Shown: piece after piece, positions 1 to 9,410 of the stretch | Position numbering within the stretch: position 1 is the stretch's first letter | How the letters are laid out: every line of letters begins with the position of its first letter | Assembly (NCBI GenBank): GCA_963524305.1 | Contig: CAURGH010000020.1 | Span: forward strand, 1-31,862 | Direction of reading: 5' to 3' | DNA: 31,862 nucleotides | From: JABCPH02 sp963524305 | Lineage (GTDB): Bacteria; Fusobacteriota; Fusobacteriia; Fusobacteriales; Leptotrichiaceae | Notes under the pieces: generated by a model | Told to the model about the DNA's origin: nothing | What the model saw: only the letters and a program-made list of their open reading frames with translations | The model's database searches: none | Made by a program: the position numbers and the translations under genes

Positions 1-105
1 AGAGGTATTATATCAAAAACAAAAAAGATTGTCAACTACTTTTTTTATTTTTTTTAATCTTTTTGTTTCTTAAAAATAAAAAATATGAATTTAATTTCCT
101 TATAA

Positions 106-150
106 ATGAAAAACTGTCTCAAAATTTTAATCATTTTAAGACAGTCTTTT
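106..150 (-). terminator. Intrinsic terminator after nifJ
   Basis: The arms ACTGTCT (113-119) and AGACAGT (139-145) pair. A further AAAAT/ATTTT extension inside the stem follows a single mismatch, leaving a short loop. On the minus strand the stem is followed by a T tract. It lies about 30 bases past the nifJ stop codon. The + strand also has T residues after the stem, so it may work in both directions. Positions 1-105 are AT-rich and show no gene I can support. Confidence 0.8.
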
Positions 151-178
151 CAAAAATTATATCTTCTGTTCGATTCTA

Positions 179-3100
179 TTATTCTTCTACTGAGTAATCC
201 ATTGCTGCCATACGTTTGTAATAATTCCAGTTATCTTTGGCATTTTTTAAGTTTGCTTCTAATAATTCTTTAGCTTTTTCAGGGAATTCTGCGGCTAATG
301 TTGCATATCTTCGTTCTCCTAATAGGAATTCTTCGTATTTTTCCCATGCTGGTCTTTTGAAGTCTAATTGTAATGGATTTTTACCTTTTTCGGCTAATCT
401 TGGATCGAATCTAAAAATTGGCCAATATCCTACTTCTGTTGCTAATTTTTCTTCTGTTTGGAATTTACCCATACCTGCTTTTATACCATGTTCAATACAA
501 GGTGAATAAGCTATTACTATTGATGGTCCCGGATATGCTTCCGCTTCTTTTATTGCTTTTAGTGTTTGGTTTTGATTTGCTCCCATTGACACTTTAGCAA
601 CATAGATATTTCCGTAGGTCATCAATATTGCGGCTAAATCTTTTTTCTTGGCCGGTTTTCCTGAGGCTGCGAATTTTGCAACTGCTCCAGTTCTTGAAGA
701 TTTTGATGATTGACCTCCTGTATTTGAGTAAACTTCTGTATCAAGTACAAGTATGTTTACATCATCTCCAGAGGCTAGAACATGGTCAAGTCCACCAAAT
801 CCTATGTCATAGGCCCATCCATCTCCACCAAACATCCAGATAGATTTTTTGATTAAGTATTGTTTTAATTCTAATATTTCTGAAATATTGTTTTTTACTT
901 TTTCATTCGCATTTTCAGAATTTTCTTTTTCTAATGCTGCTACTAACTCATCACGTATTTCTGTAGTTTTATCTCCATCATCAAAATTTTCTGAAAATTT
1001 ATCAAATAATTCAATAAGTTCAGGTGAAACGTCTTCTTTTATTTCTTCCATTCTCTTTAAAATTCTGTGACGAATTGTATTTATTGCTTGGAACATTCCG
1101 TATCCATATTCAGCATTGTCTTCAAATAATGAAGATGCCCATGCAGGTCCACAACCACTTTCAGCCGTTGTGTATGGTGATGATGGTGTTGAAGCTCCGT
1201 AAATTGAAGAACATCCTGTTGCATTTGCTATAATCATTCTTTCTCCGAATAATTGTGTTACTAATTTAATGTATGGTGTTTCTCCACAACCTGCACATGC
1301 TCCAGAAAATTCAAATAATGGTTTTGCAAATTGTGAACCTTTTACTGTTCCTTTATTCATCAATTTATCTTTGTACGAAACATTATCGAATAAGTAATCT
1401 GTATATTCTATTTCATGATTATCAATTTGTGATTCTATTGATTTCATGACAATTGCTTTTCCTTTTGGAGCTGGACAAACATCGACACATGCACTACATC
1501 CTGTACAATCTAAAGGTGATACTTGAATTTTATATTGTAATCCTTCAAATGCTTTTCCACCTAATGCTTTTACTGTTGGCATTCCTTCTGGTGATTTTGC
1601 CATTTCTTCTTCGTCTAATAAAAATGGTCGTATTACAGCATGTGGACAAACGTAAGCACATTGATTACATTGTATACACATATCTGGTTGCCATTCTGGA
1701 ACTTCTGAAGCTACTCCTCTTTTTTCGTAATTTGCAGTTCCTGGTTGGAAAGTTCCGTCTACCATTCCTGTTTCTATGATTGATGAAACTGGTAATTCAT
1801 CACCTTTCATATGATTAATTGGGTCTACGATTTTCTTTATAAAGTCAGGTTTCGCCGCTTCAATAATTTGTTCGTTTACTTCAAGGTCTGCCCATTCTGG
1901 CAATACTTCTACTTGTTCTAAACCATCAATTCCTCTGTCAATGGCATCCCAGTTTTTTTGAACTATGTCCTTTCCTTTTCTTCCATAACTTTTTTGAGCA
2001 TATTCTTTCATATACTCTTTCGCTTCTTCATGCGGAATTACTTCTGAAAGATAGAAAAAGGCTGATTGCATAATTGTATTTGTTCTGTTTCCTAACCCAA
2101 TTTCTTTAGCTAATTTTGTAGCATTTATAATAAAAAATTTAATTTTTTTTCTAGCTAATTCTCTTTTGATTTCGTTTGGAATACTTGGAATTAATCTTTC
2201 TTTATCCCAAATTGTGTTTAATAGGAACGTCCCTCCTTCTTTCAATCCAGAAATCATATCGTATTTTCCAAGATATGCAGGTGCTGAACAAGCTACAAAA
2301 CCTGGTCTTGTAACTAAGTAAGTTGAGTGAATTGGATCTTTACTGAATCTCAAATGTGATCTTGTCACTCCTCCTGCTTTTTTAGAATCGTACGCAAAAT
2401 AACCTTGTGCATACAAGTCTGTTTTATCTCCAATAATTTTTATCGAATTTTTATTAGCTCCAACAGTTCCATCTGAACCAAGTCCATAAAATAAGCACTC
2501 TTTCACATCTTCATTTCCTGTGAAAACTTCTTCTTCAAGTGCAAGTGATGTAAATGTAACGTCATCAACAATTCCTATTGTGAAATTATTTTTAGGCTCT
2601 TTTTGTGCAATATTTTTAAATACTGCTACAATTTGTTCAGGTGTTGTGTCTTTTGATGATAATCCATATCTTCCACCTACAATTTCAGGTGCATTTTCTT
2701 TTCCATAATAAAGTGCTTTTACGTCCATATATAATGGCTCTCCTAATGCTCCTGGCTCTTTTGTTCTGTCAAGTACAGCAATTTTTTTTACGCTTTTTGG
2801 CATTACATCAAAGAAGTATTTGCTTGAGAAAGGTCTGTATAAGTGAACATTTAGCACTCCTACATTTTCTCCTTTTTTATTTAAATAATCTACAACTTCT
2901 TTAATAGTTTCGTTTACAGAACCCATTGCAACAATAACTCTTTCAGCATTTTCAGCTCCGTAATAAACAAATGGTGCATAATGTCTTCCTGTTTTTTCGC
3001 TAATTTTTTTCATGTAGTCGTTTATAATATCAGGTACAGCTTCATAAAATTTATTTTGAGCTTCTCTTGCCTGGAAATAAATATCATCATTTTGTGCTGT

Positions 3101-3751
3101 TCCTCTAGTCACTGGATTTTCTGGATTTAATGCTCTTTCTCTAAATTCTCTAACTGCTTTTTTATCGAGTAGACTTTCAAGAAAATCATAATCCATAACT
3201 TCCACTTTATTTATTTCGTGTGATGTTCTGAAACCATCAAAAAAATGCAGAACAGGTACTCTTGATTTAATTGCTGCCAAATGTGCAATTCCTGCTAGGT
3301 CCATCACTTCTTGAACCGAACTTGTTGCAAACATTGTCCAACCTGTCATTCTAGCTGAATAAATATCTTGATGATCTCCAAATATTGATAATGCCTGTGT
3401 TGAAATGGCTCTTGCTGCTACATGCATTACTCCTGGTAATAATTCTCCTGCTATTTTGTACATATTAGGTATTTTCAATAGTAATCCTTGAGATGCAGTA
3501 AATGTTGTAGTCAAAGCTCCAGTTTGTAATGAACCGTGTACAATTCCTGCTGCTCCGGCTTCTGACTGCATTTCTACAACTTTCACTTGTGTTCCAAATA
3601 AGTTTTCCTTCCCGTATGATGCCCATTGGTCTACATGCTCTGACATAGTTGATGACGGAGTAATCGGATAAATTCCAGCAACTTCCGTGAATGCATAAGC
3701 TATGTGTGCTGCAGCTTGGTTACCATCCATTGTTTTCATATTTTTTGTCAT
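179..3751 (-). CDS. nifJ: Pyruvate:ferredoxin (flavodoxin) oxidoreductase
   Basis: This single-chain PFOR oxidises pyruvate and CoA to acetyl-CoA and CO2 and passes electrons to ferredoxin in the cytoplasm. At 1190 aa it has the family's full length. The N-terminus carries the pyruvate/TPP domain (GIYPITPSSTMSEH near residue 30). Two 4Fe-4S clusters follow, CIQCNQCAYVCP near 691 and CTGCSACVDVCP near 747. The C-terminal TPP domain has GACAGCGETPY, GDGWAYDIGFGG near 975 and the DTEVYSNTGGQ motif. I chose the ATG at 3751 because GGAGGG lies just upstream; a reading frame four codons longer would need a TTG placed on the ribosome site. The gene follows the sulfate operon in the same direction but has its own promoter and a structured leader. 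It could supply the reduced ferredoxin used by sulfite reduction; that link is inference. Confidence 0.97.
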   Translation of the reverse strand: MTKNMKTMDGNQAAAHIAYAFTEVAGIYPITPSSTMSEHVDQWASYGKENLFGTQVKVVEMQSEAGAAGIVHGSLQTGALTTTFTASQGLLLKIPNMYKIAGELLPGVMHVAARAISTQALSIFGDHQDIYSARMTGWTMFATSSVQEVMDLAGIAHLAAIKSRVPVLHFFDGFRTSHEINKVEVMDYDFLESLLDKKAVREFRERALNPENPVTRGTAQNDDIYFQAREAQNKFYEAVPDIINDYMKKISEKTGRHYAPFVYYGAENAERVIVAMGSVNETIKEVVDYLNKKGENVGVLNVHLYRPFSSKYFFDVMPKSVKKIAVLDRTKEPGALGEPLYMDVKALYYGKENAPEIVGGRYGLSSKDTTPEQIVAVFKNIAQKEPKNNFTIGIVDDVTFTSLALEEEVFTGNEDVKECLFYGLGSDGTVGANKNSIKIIGDKTDLYAQGYFAYDSKKAGGVTRSHLRFSKDPIHSTYLVTRPGFVACSAPAYLGKYDMISGLKEGGTFLLNTIWDKERLIPSIPNEIKRELARKKIKFFIINATKLAKEIGLGNRTNTIMQSAFFYLSEVIPHEEAKEYMKEYAQKSYGRKGKDIVQKNWDAIDRGIDGLEQVEVLPEWADLEVNEQIIEAAKPDFIKKIVDPINHMKGDELPVSSIIETGMVDGTFQPGTANYEKRGVASEVPEWQPDMCIQCNQCAYVCPHAVIRPFLLDEEEMAKSPEGMPTVKALGGKAFEGLQYKIQVSPLDCTGCSACVDVCPAPKGKAIVMKSIESQIDNHEIEYTDYLFDNVSYKDKLMNKGTVKGSQFAKPLFEFSGACAGCGETPYIKLVTQLFGERMIIANATGCSSIYGASTPSSPYTTAESGCGPAWASSLFEDNAEYGYGMFQAINTIRHRILKRMEEIKEDVSPELIELFDKFSENFDDGDKTTEIRDELVAALEKENSENANEKVKNNISEILELKQYLIKKSIWMFGGDGWAYDIGFGGLDHVLASGDDVNILVLDTEVYSNTGGQSSKSSRTGAVAKFAASGKPAKKKDLAAILMTYGNIYVAKVSMGANQNQTLKAIKEAEAYPGPSIVIAYSPCIEHGIKAGMGKFQTEEKLATEVGYWPIFRFDPRLAEKGKNPLQLDFKRPAWEKYEEFLLGERRYATLAAEFPEKAKELLEANLKNAKDNWNYYKRMAAMDYSVEE

Positions 3752-3807
3752 TTTTCCCTCCAAAATTAAGAAATTTTATAACTATTTTACTTTAATAGTA
3801 ACACCGT

Positions 3808-3885
3808 TCTAAAATCAAACTTAAAGACTACGGCTATTTATTCAAATTTCTATTTTTCATTTGTTTGATTTTTTAGAAATTTGAA
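3808..3885 (-). repeat. Competing inverted repeats in the nifJ leader
   Basis: A perfect 12-bp inverted repeat, TTCAAATTTCTA (3841-3852) and TAGAAATTTGAA (3874-3885), lies between the nifJ promoter and start codon. One arm overlaps a second potential pairing, GTTTGATTTTTTAGA (3863-3877) with TCTAAAATCAAAC (3808-3820), which fits apart from two extra bases. The two pairings exclude each other. No T tract follows the first stem on the minus strand, so it is not a plain terminator. It could be an operator, an mRNA-stability element or a switch; function unknown. Confidence 0.45.
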
Positions 3886-3914
3886 TTTGTTATAAAATTA
3901 CAATTACATATACA

Positions 3915-3943
3915 ATTATATATTTTCTAGTTCAAATTTGCAA
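3915..3943 (-). promoter_or_regulatory. Sigma-70-type promoter of nifJ
   Basis: On the minus strand TTGCAA (3943-3938) and TATAAT (3920-3915) are separated by exactly 17 bases. The expected start point is near 3908, which gives a leader of about 157 bases. The promoter sits 45 bases past the cysW stop codon. I see no convincing terminator between cysW and nifJ, so sulfate operon transcripts may also read into nifJ. Confidence 0.7.
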
Positions 3944-3987
3944 TTATTTTTTGACTTTTCTTTTTCCTTTTATTTAATATTTTTTCA

Positions 3988-4827
3988 TTAAATCCCTTTT
4001 TTAGCAGATTTATGTTCAATAATATTTTTAATAATCAAAATTATTATTGAAATAAGCACTAAAAGCGAAGACACTGCAAACGCTGCTGTTATTGATTCTG
4101 ATGACCCTGATAAATAGAGAGCATCAATTTCTAATGGTAATGTGAAAGTTCCTCCTCTTGCTTTTGAAAGTGCATTTACTGCACCAAATTCTCCTAATGC
4201 TCTTGCTGTACAAAGAATTATTCCATAAAGTAATCCCCATTTTATATGCGGTAACGTTATTTTTCTAAAAATTGTGAATCCATCTGCTCCCATTAGTGCC
4301 GCTGCTTCTTCCTCATCTTTTCCTTGTGCATTCAAGATTGGAACTATTTCCCTTGAAATAAATGGAAATGTTACAAAAACAGTTGCTAAGATTACTCCTG
4401 GAATTGCGAACACTATTTTTATATCTAATACAAAAAATTTATTCAATGCCGTAATATACGATGCTGCCCAACCCATTCTTCCAAAGGTCATAATGAAAGC
4501 AAGACCTGCAATTACTGGTGAAATTGAGAAAGGGATATCTATTAGCGTGGCTAAAATATGTTTCCCACGAAAAGAAAATTTTGTGAGAAGCCATGCTGCC
4601 GTTATTCCAAAAAAAGTATTTATAATCAGTGCTGAAATTGTTGCAATCATTGTCACTTTTAAGGCTGAAAGAACATATTTGTCAGTTAGACTTTTTATGT
4701 AAAATGCCCAACCTTTTTGAAGTGAATTTATGATGATTGCTATTAGTGGCAATACTAGCATAATTCCAACAAATAGGACACTTATTGTTATTAATACATA
4801 TTTTATCGTGTTATTTTTTTTATCCAT
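3988..4827 (-). CDS. cysW: Sulfate/thiosulfate ABC transporter permease CysW
   Basis: This is one of the two inner-membrane permeases of the sulfate importer, pairing with CysT and driven by the CysA ATPase. The 279-aa product has about six hydrophobic segments, starting with one near residues 10-33. The EAA loop that docks to the ATPase is visible (EEEAAALMGADGFTIFRKI, about residues 173-191), and RALGEFGAV is typical of CysW. A purine-rich ribosome site (GGGGAAAGG) precedes the ATG. It is the last gene of the sulfate operon, 15 bases after cysT. It could in principle carry molybdate or tungstate, but the flanking sulfate activation genes make sulfate far more likely. Confidence 0.92.
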   Translation of the reverse strand: MDKKNNTIKYVLITISVLFVGIMLVLPLIAIIINSLQKGWAFYIKSLTDKYVLSALKVTMIATISALIINTFFGITAAWLLTKFSFRGKHILATLIDIPFSISPVIAGLAFIMTFGRMGWAASYITALNKFFVLDIKIVFAIPGVILATVFVTFPFISREIVPILNAQGKDEEEAAALMGADGFTIFRKITLPHIKWGLLYGIILCTARALGEFGAVNALSKARGGTFTLPLEIDALYLSGSSESITAAFAVSSLLVLISIIILIIKNIIEHKSAKKGI

Positions 4828-4842
4828 TTCCTTTCCCCTTCC

Positions 4843-5691
4843 CTAAATATTGTTTGTTCGCTTAAATTGGTTCATTTGAACTAAGTTTATTAAAAATAAA
4901 AGTATGAATGAAAATATTAGCATTACTAAAGCTATAACAGTTGCTGAAGGATAGTCAACGTAATTTAATTTTTGCATAATTACGTAGGAAATAACTTGTG
5001 TGTGCTCTTTTAGGCTGTTTCCTGAAATATAAATTACGCTTCCGTATTCTCCAATTCCTCTCGAGAATGCAAGTCCAAATCCTGTTAAAAGTGCAGGTTT
5101 TATTTCTGGAAAAATTACTTTCCAAAAAGTTATTTTTCTATCTGCACCTAATATATACGCTGCTTCTTCGTACTGATTATCTAGTTTTTCCAGTATCGGC
5201 TGAACCGCTCTTACCACAAAAGGAATTCCAACGAAAATTAATGCTATTATTATTCCAATGTGAGTGTATGAAATTTTTATTCCAAATTTTGCAAAATATC
5301 TTCCAACAATTCCAGTGTCAGAATACATTTTTGAAAGCGTAATTCCTGCAACTGCGGTAGGCAATGCAAAAGGTAATTCCAACATCCCATCTAAAAATCT
5401 TTTTCCAAAAAAATCATATTTTATAAGTACCCATGCCAAAATTACTCCGAAAATACAATTTATAATGGCAGCAATGAATGAACAACCGATACTTGTAAAA
5501 AGTGCACTTAAAACTGCCTTTTCTGTTATAAGCTGCCAAAATTCAGAAGGTGACAATCGAAAGGAATAGACTAATATTGAGGCTAGCGGTATCAATATTA
5601 AAATTGACAACATTGCCAGTGATATTCCAAATGTCAGTCCAAAACCTGGAATTACAGTTTTTTCTTTTCTTTTTAAAGCTAATATTTTCAT
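4843..5691 (-). CDS. cysT: Sulfate/thiosulfate ABC transporter permease CysT (CysU)
   Basis: This is the second inner-membrane permease of the sulfate importer. At 282 aa it matches the family, with several hydrophobic segments, the first near residues 18-45. The EAA-type loop is visible (EEAAYILGADRKITFWKVIFP, in the second half), followed by ARGIGEYGSV-like residues (FSRGIGEYGSVIYISG). A clear AAAGGAGTG ribosome site lies four bases before the ATG. Its position between sbp and cysW is the usual order of sulfate transport genes. The protein would form the translocation pore with CysW. Confidence 0.92.
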   Translation of the reverse strand: MKILALKRKEKTVIPGFGLTFGISLAMLSILILIPLASILVYSFRLSPSEFWQLITEKAVLSALFTSIGCSFIAAIINCIFGVILAWVLIKYDFFGKRFLDGMLELPFALPTAVAGITLSKMYSDTGIVGRYFAKFGIKISYTHIGIIIALIFVGIPFVVRAVQPILEKLDNQYEEAAYILGADRKITFWKVIFPEIKPALLTGFGLAFSRGIGEYGSVIYISGNSLKEHTQVISYVIMQKLNYVDYPSATVIALVMLIFSFILLFLINLVQMNQFKRTNNI

Positions 5692-5725
5692 TTTTCACTC
5701 CTTTCATTTAAAACCTTTTTTATTT

Positions 5726-6757
5726 TTAATGTTCATAAATTTTATCAAATAATGCACCTTCATTGAAAAATTTTTCATATGCTTTTTTCCATCCACCAAA
5801 ATTATCTATTTTCGTCAATTTCATATTTAAATCAAATTTATTTCCATATTTTTTTAAAACTTTTTGGTCATAAGGTCTATAACCACTTTCAGCAATTATT
5901 TCTTGTGCCTTTTCAGAATATAAATATTTCAAGTATTCTGTGCTTATTTGATAAGTTCCATCATTTTTTGCGATTTTATCGACTACTGCGACTGTCGGCT
6001 GAGCTAAAATACTCACACTCGGATAAATAATTTGATATTTATCAGGATATTCCTTAACCGTTGCAATCGCTTCATTTTCCCACGCAATTAACACATCTCC
6101 CTGATTATTTTCCACAAAAGTTGTAGTCGCTGCTCTTGCTCCTGAATCCATTATAGCCACATTATCATAAATACTCTTTACAAAACTTTTTATTTTATTT
6201 TCATCTTTTCCATATTTTTCAAGTCCATAAGACCATGCTGCCAAAAAATTCCAGCAAGCTCCTCCACTACTTTTTGGATCAGGTGTTATTACTTTTACTC
6301 CTTTTTTTGCTAAATCGTTCCAATCCTTGATATTTTGTGGATTTCCTTTTCTTACAAGAAAAACGATTGTCGAGGTATACGGAGAAGAGCTGCCTGGAAA
6401 TTTATTCACCCAGCCTTTTTCTAGTAAATCTACTTTCTCAAGAAGTGCTACATCATTTTCCAAAGCTAATGTCACAACATCTGCATCAAGACCTTCAATT
6501 ACAGAACGTGCCTGAGATCCCGAACCTCCGTGTGACTGGATAATATTCACATCCTTTCCATACTTTTCCTTGTAATATGCCTTAAACAGCCCATTATATC
6601 TCTCGTACAATTCACGGGTAGGATCATAGGAAACATTCACAATTTCCATCTTTTGCTTATTTTTTCCAATTTTACTGTTTTGTCGCATAATCCCTACAAA
6701 ATAAAGTAAAATTATAATTGCAACAAATATCACTGGTATTTTCAATTTTTTTAGCAT
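5726..6757 (-). CDS. sbp: Sulfate-binding protein (Sbp/CysP family)
   Basis: This is the extracytoplasmic receptor that captures sulfate and delivers it to CysT/CysW. The 343-aa product has family motifs VSYDPTRELYERYN and SHGGSGSQARSVIEGLDADVVTLAL, then SSGGACWNFLAAW and the WENEAIATVKEYP block. The N-terminus (residues 5-24) is a hydrophobic signal or anchor segment. It has no lipobox cysteine and no obvious Ala-X-Ala cleavage site, so the protein may stay membrane-anchored or be cleaved at an atypical site. The ribosome site AAAGGAG precedes the ATG. It follows cysN by about 65 bases in the operon. The gene name cysP would also be acceptable; sequence alone does not settle sulfate versus thiosulfate preference. 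Confidence 0.93.
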   Translation of the reverse strand: MLKKLKIPVIFVAIIILLYFVGIMRQNSKIGKNKQKMEIVNVSYDPTRELYERYNGLFKAYYKEKYGKDVNIIQSHGGSGSQARSVIEGLDADVVTLALENDVALLEKVDLLEKGWVNKFPGSSSPYTSTIVFLVRKGNPQNIKDWNDLAKKGVKVITPDPKSSGGACWNFLAAWSYGLEKYGKDENKIKSFVKSIYDNVAIMDSGARAATTTFVENNQGDVLIAWENEAIATVKEYPDKYQIIYPSVSILAQPTVAVVDKIAKNDGTYQISTEYLKYLYSEKAQEIIAESGYRPYDQKVLKKYGNKFDLNMKLTKIDNFGGWKKAYEKFFNEGALFDKIYEH

Positions 6758-6822
6758 ATTTCCCTTCTCCTTTCCCTTTTTATTTATTTTATTTTCATAT
6801 TTTTTAATTTAATAATCTAAAT

Positions 6823-8508
6823 TTAAATCACGTAAAAACTATCTCCACTTACTATTCTTCTATAAGTTTCAAATTTCGCCCATTTTTTATGAATTTCCAC
6901 TTTATTTTTATTTTGATTATGGTCTGCAAGATAATTTTTCATATCTTCTCTAGTTTTTATCTGCAATCCAAATCCTGCTTCATCTAACACTGGAAGCCCT
7001 GTAAAGTGGTAATCTTCCAATTTCACAATATCAAAAATCTTACGATCTCTAACTAAAACTGCCGCTTCGCTTTCAAGTGAAATAATGTCAAAATATTGCG
7101 GATACTCGAAGCTATCTCCTGTTTGAGGCACAATATCGCCTACATGATACGTTTTTTCTCCCGTTTCTTCTTTAGACATTCTCGCATTTTCAAAATCAAA
7201 ATACAATTCTTCAAAAATATATCCACCAATTTTTATATCGTCTTTTTCAAAATATGGTTTTTCTCCAGTCGTATCAATATTTTCCACTACTCCCGCAGCA
7301 GCCGTCTGATGAGAAAGTCTATCAATTAATATCAATTCTCCCAAAGTCTTATTTTTCTTAAACAAATCAACAATAACTTTATCTGAAAATTCAATTTTAC
7401 AAAGAGCAATTTCATTTTTTGTAATACTTTGTGTTTTAATTTTTTCTCCAGTATTAACGTCAATTTTATAAACAATTTCCTTCAATATTGCAGGAAGTTT
7501 CTTTGTTCCAAGTTTTGCCAAATATTCTTTTCCTACAATTAACTTATCATCATCCATCCACAATAATGCAGTTTCAACCGATTTTGAAACTGTAAGATTT
7601 TTGTTTTTAGTAATAACAGAACCACGGCTCACGTCTACTTCTTTATCCAACTGAATCGTAACAGCTTGTCCTGAAAATGCCTCTTCCACACTTCTATCCC
7701 CATTCAAAATTGTTTTCACAGTCGCAGTCTCATTACTTGGCAACACAACAATTTCTTCTCCAACTTTTACAAAACCACTTTCAATTTGCCCTTGGAATCC
7801 TCTAAATTCATGATTTGGACGGCAAACTCTTTGAATTGGTACATAAAAATCAGAATTTTTAGTATCTTCTGTCACATCAACTGTTTCTAAATATTCGATA
7901 ATGCTTTCTTCCTTATACCAAGGCATATTTTCTGATTTTTTAGTAACATTATCTCCTTCAGTCGCACTTACAGGAATTATTTTTATATTTTCCAATTCGA
8001 ATTCTTTTGCCAATTCCTTCACTTCATCGACAATTTTATTAAATTTCTCTTCGCTATAATTTGCTAAATCCATTTTATTTACTGCAAAAACAAAATGACG
8101 TATTCCGACCATTGAGCAAATTCTCGCATGTCTTCTCGTCTGTACAAGTACACCTTTTGTAACGTCCAAAAGCAAAATTGCAACTTCGGCAAATGAAGCT
8201 CCAACCGCCATATTTCTTGTATATTCTTCATGACCTGGCGTATCAGCCACAATAAAGCTACGTTTATTTGTGGTAAAATAACGATAAGCCACATCAATCG
8301 TGATTCCTTGCTCTCTTTCAGCCATCAATCCATCCAAAAGTAGCGAATAATCAATCGCTCCTCCACGTGATCCAACTTTACTATCTAAAATCAATGCTTC
8401 CTCTTGATCTGCATAAAGCAATTTTGAGTTATAAAGAATATTTCCAATCAATGTTGATTTTCCATCATCCACACTTCCACAAGTAATAAATTTTAATAAT
8501 CTCACCAT
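6823..8508 (-). CDS. cysN: Sulfate adenylyltransferase large subunit (GTPase) with C-terminal extension
   Basis: CysN is the GTPase subunit of ATP sulfurylase. It drives formation of APS from ATP and sulfate together with CysD. The G motifs are clear: GSVDDGKST (11-19), DTPGH (89-93) and NKMD (144-147), followed by the beta-barrel domains ending near LILIDRLSHQTAAAGVVE. The start codon shares one base with the cysD stop (TAATG), which implies translational coupling. At 561 aa it is longer than the roughly 475-aa E. coli protein. The extra 140 or so residues at the C-terminus show no ATP-binding P-loop, so they are not an APS kinase (CysC) domain as in CysNC fusions. The role of the extension is unknown to me. 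Confidence 0.95.
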   Translation of the reverse strand: MVRLLKFITCGSVDDGKSTLIGNILYNSKLLYADQEEALILDSKVGSRGGAIDYSLLLDGLMAEREQGITIDVAYRYFTTNKRSFIVADTPGHEEYTRNMAVGASFAEVAILLLDVTKGVLVQTRRHARICSMVGIRHFVFAVNKMDLANYSEEKFNKIVDEVKELAKEFELENIKIIPVSATEGDNVTKKSENMPWYKEESIIEYLETVDVTEDTKNSDFYVPIQRVCRPNHEFRGFQGQIESGFVKVGEEIVVLPSNETATVKTILNGDRSVEEAFSGQAVTIQLDKEVDVSRGSVITKNKNLTVSKSVETALLWMDDDKLIVGKEYLAKLGTKKLPAILKEIVYKIDVNTGEKIKTQSITKNEIALCKIEFSDKVIVDLFKKNKTLGELILIDRLSHQTAAAGVVENIDTTGEKPYFEKDDIKIGGYIFEELYFDFENARMSKEETGEKTYHVGDIVPQTGDSFEYPQYFDIISLESEAAVLVRDRKIFDIVKLEDYHFTGLPVLDEAGFGLQIKTREDMKNYLADHNQNKNKVEIHKKWAKFETYRRIVSGDSFYVI

Positions 8509-9410
8509 TAAAAATACCCCTCTCTTTTTCTTTTTTCCATGCTTGCTGCCCCACTATCTCTATCAATAACTCTACTTGTACGTTCAGATTCAACTGAACT
8601 CAATGTTTCATCAATTATTTCCTCCAAAGTTACAGCATCTGATTCCACAGCACCAGACAACGGATAATCTCCTAGAGTTCTAAAACGAACCATTTTAATT
8701 TCAGGCTCTTCACCTTCTTCCAATCGCATTCTCTCATCATCAACCATGATTAAATTTCCATCTCTTTCCACAACAGGACGTTCTGCTGCCGAGTAAAGCG
8801 ACACAATTGGTATATTCTCCCTTTGAATATATTCCCAAATATCTTTTTCAGTCCAATTAGAAATTGGGAAAACTCTGATACTTTCACCTTTACTAATCTC
8901 TGTATTGTAAAGTTTCCACATTTCTGGACGTTGATTTTTGGGATCCCATGCTTGTGCTGCATTTCTAAATGAGAAAATTCTTTCTTTAGCACGACTTTTT
9001 TCCTCATCTCTACGACCTCCACCAAATGCCGCAGTAAATCCATATTTATTAAGTGCCTGTTTCAACGCTTGTGTTTTCATAATATCTGTAAACGAAGATC
9101 CATGATCAAACGGATTAATATTTTTTTCAACTCCTTCAGGATTGATATATTCAATTATTTCAATTCCAAGTTCTTTCGCCCTTTTATCACGAAAATTAAT
9201 CATTTCCTTAAATTTCCAACCAGTATTTACGTGCAGAAATGGAAAAGGCGGTTTTTCAGGATAAAATGCCTTCATAGCCAAATGTAACATAACAGAGCTA
9301 TCCTTCCCTATCGAATACAGCATAACAGGATTTTCGCATTCAGCTGCAACTTCCCGAATAATGTATATCGCCTCCGCTTCCAATTCATCTAAATGAGATA
9401 ATTCATTCAT
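8508..9410 (-). CDS. cysD: Sulfate adenylyltransferase small subunit
   Basis: CysD is the catalytic subunit of ATP sulfurylase and makes APS in the cytoplasm. The PP-loop SIGKDS is at residues 33-38. Conserved blocks FLHVNTGWKF, NKYGFTAAFGGGRRDEEKSRAKE and ESIRVFPISNWTEKDIWEYI follow, and the ending KRKREGYF matches the family. From the ATG at 9410 the protein is 300 aa, close to E. coli CysD, and an AAAGGGTGA ribosome site lies eight bases upstream. An in-frame ATG at 9437 would add nine residues but lacks a ribosome site. The stop overlaps the cysN start by one base. Confidence 0.95.
   Translation of the reverse strand: MNELSHLDELEAEAIYIIREVAAECENPVMLYSIGKDSSVMLHLAMKAFYPEKPPFPFLHVNTGWKFKEMINFRDKRAKELGIEIIEYINPEGVEKNINPFDHGSSFTDIMKTQALKQALNKYGFTAAFGGGRRDEEKSRAKERIFSFRNAAQAWDPKNQRPEMWKLYNTEISKGESIRVFPISNWTEKDIWEYIQRENIPIVSLYSAAERPVVERDGNLIMVDDERMRLEEGEEPEIKMVRFRTLGDYPLSGAVESDAVTLEEIIDETLSSVESERTSRVIDRDSGAASMEKRKREGYF

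Noticed and set aside
237..2904. Several plus-strand ORFs of 62-108 codons opposite nifJ
   Set aside because: They lie antisense to a clear full-length PFOR gene, have Leu/Phe/His-rich shadow composition and no ribosome sites.
3838..3864. Eight-codon mini-ORF in the nifJ leader as a regulatory peptide
   Set aside because: It has no ribosome site and no cluster of regulatory codons, so the inverted repeats are the more credible feature.
4274..5569. Plus-strand ORFs of up to 142 codons opposite cysW and cysT
   Set aside because: They are antisense shadows of permease genes, without family features or ribosome sites.
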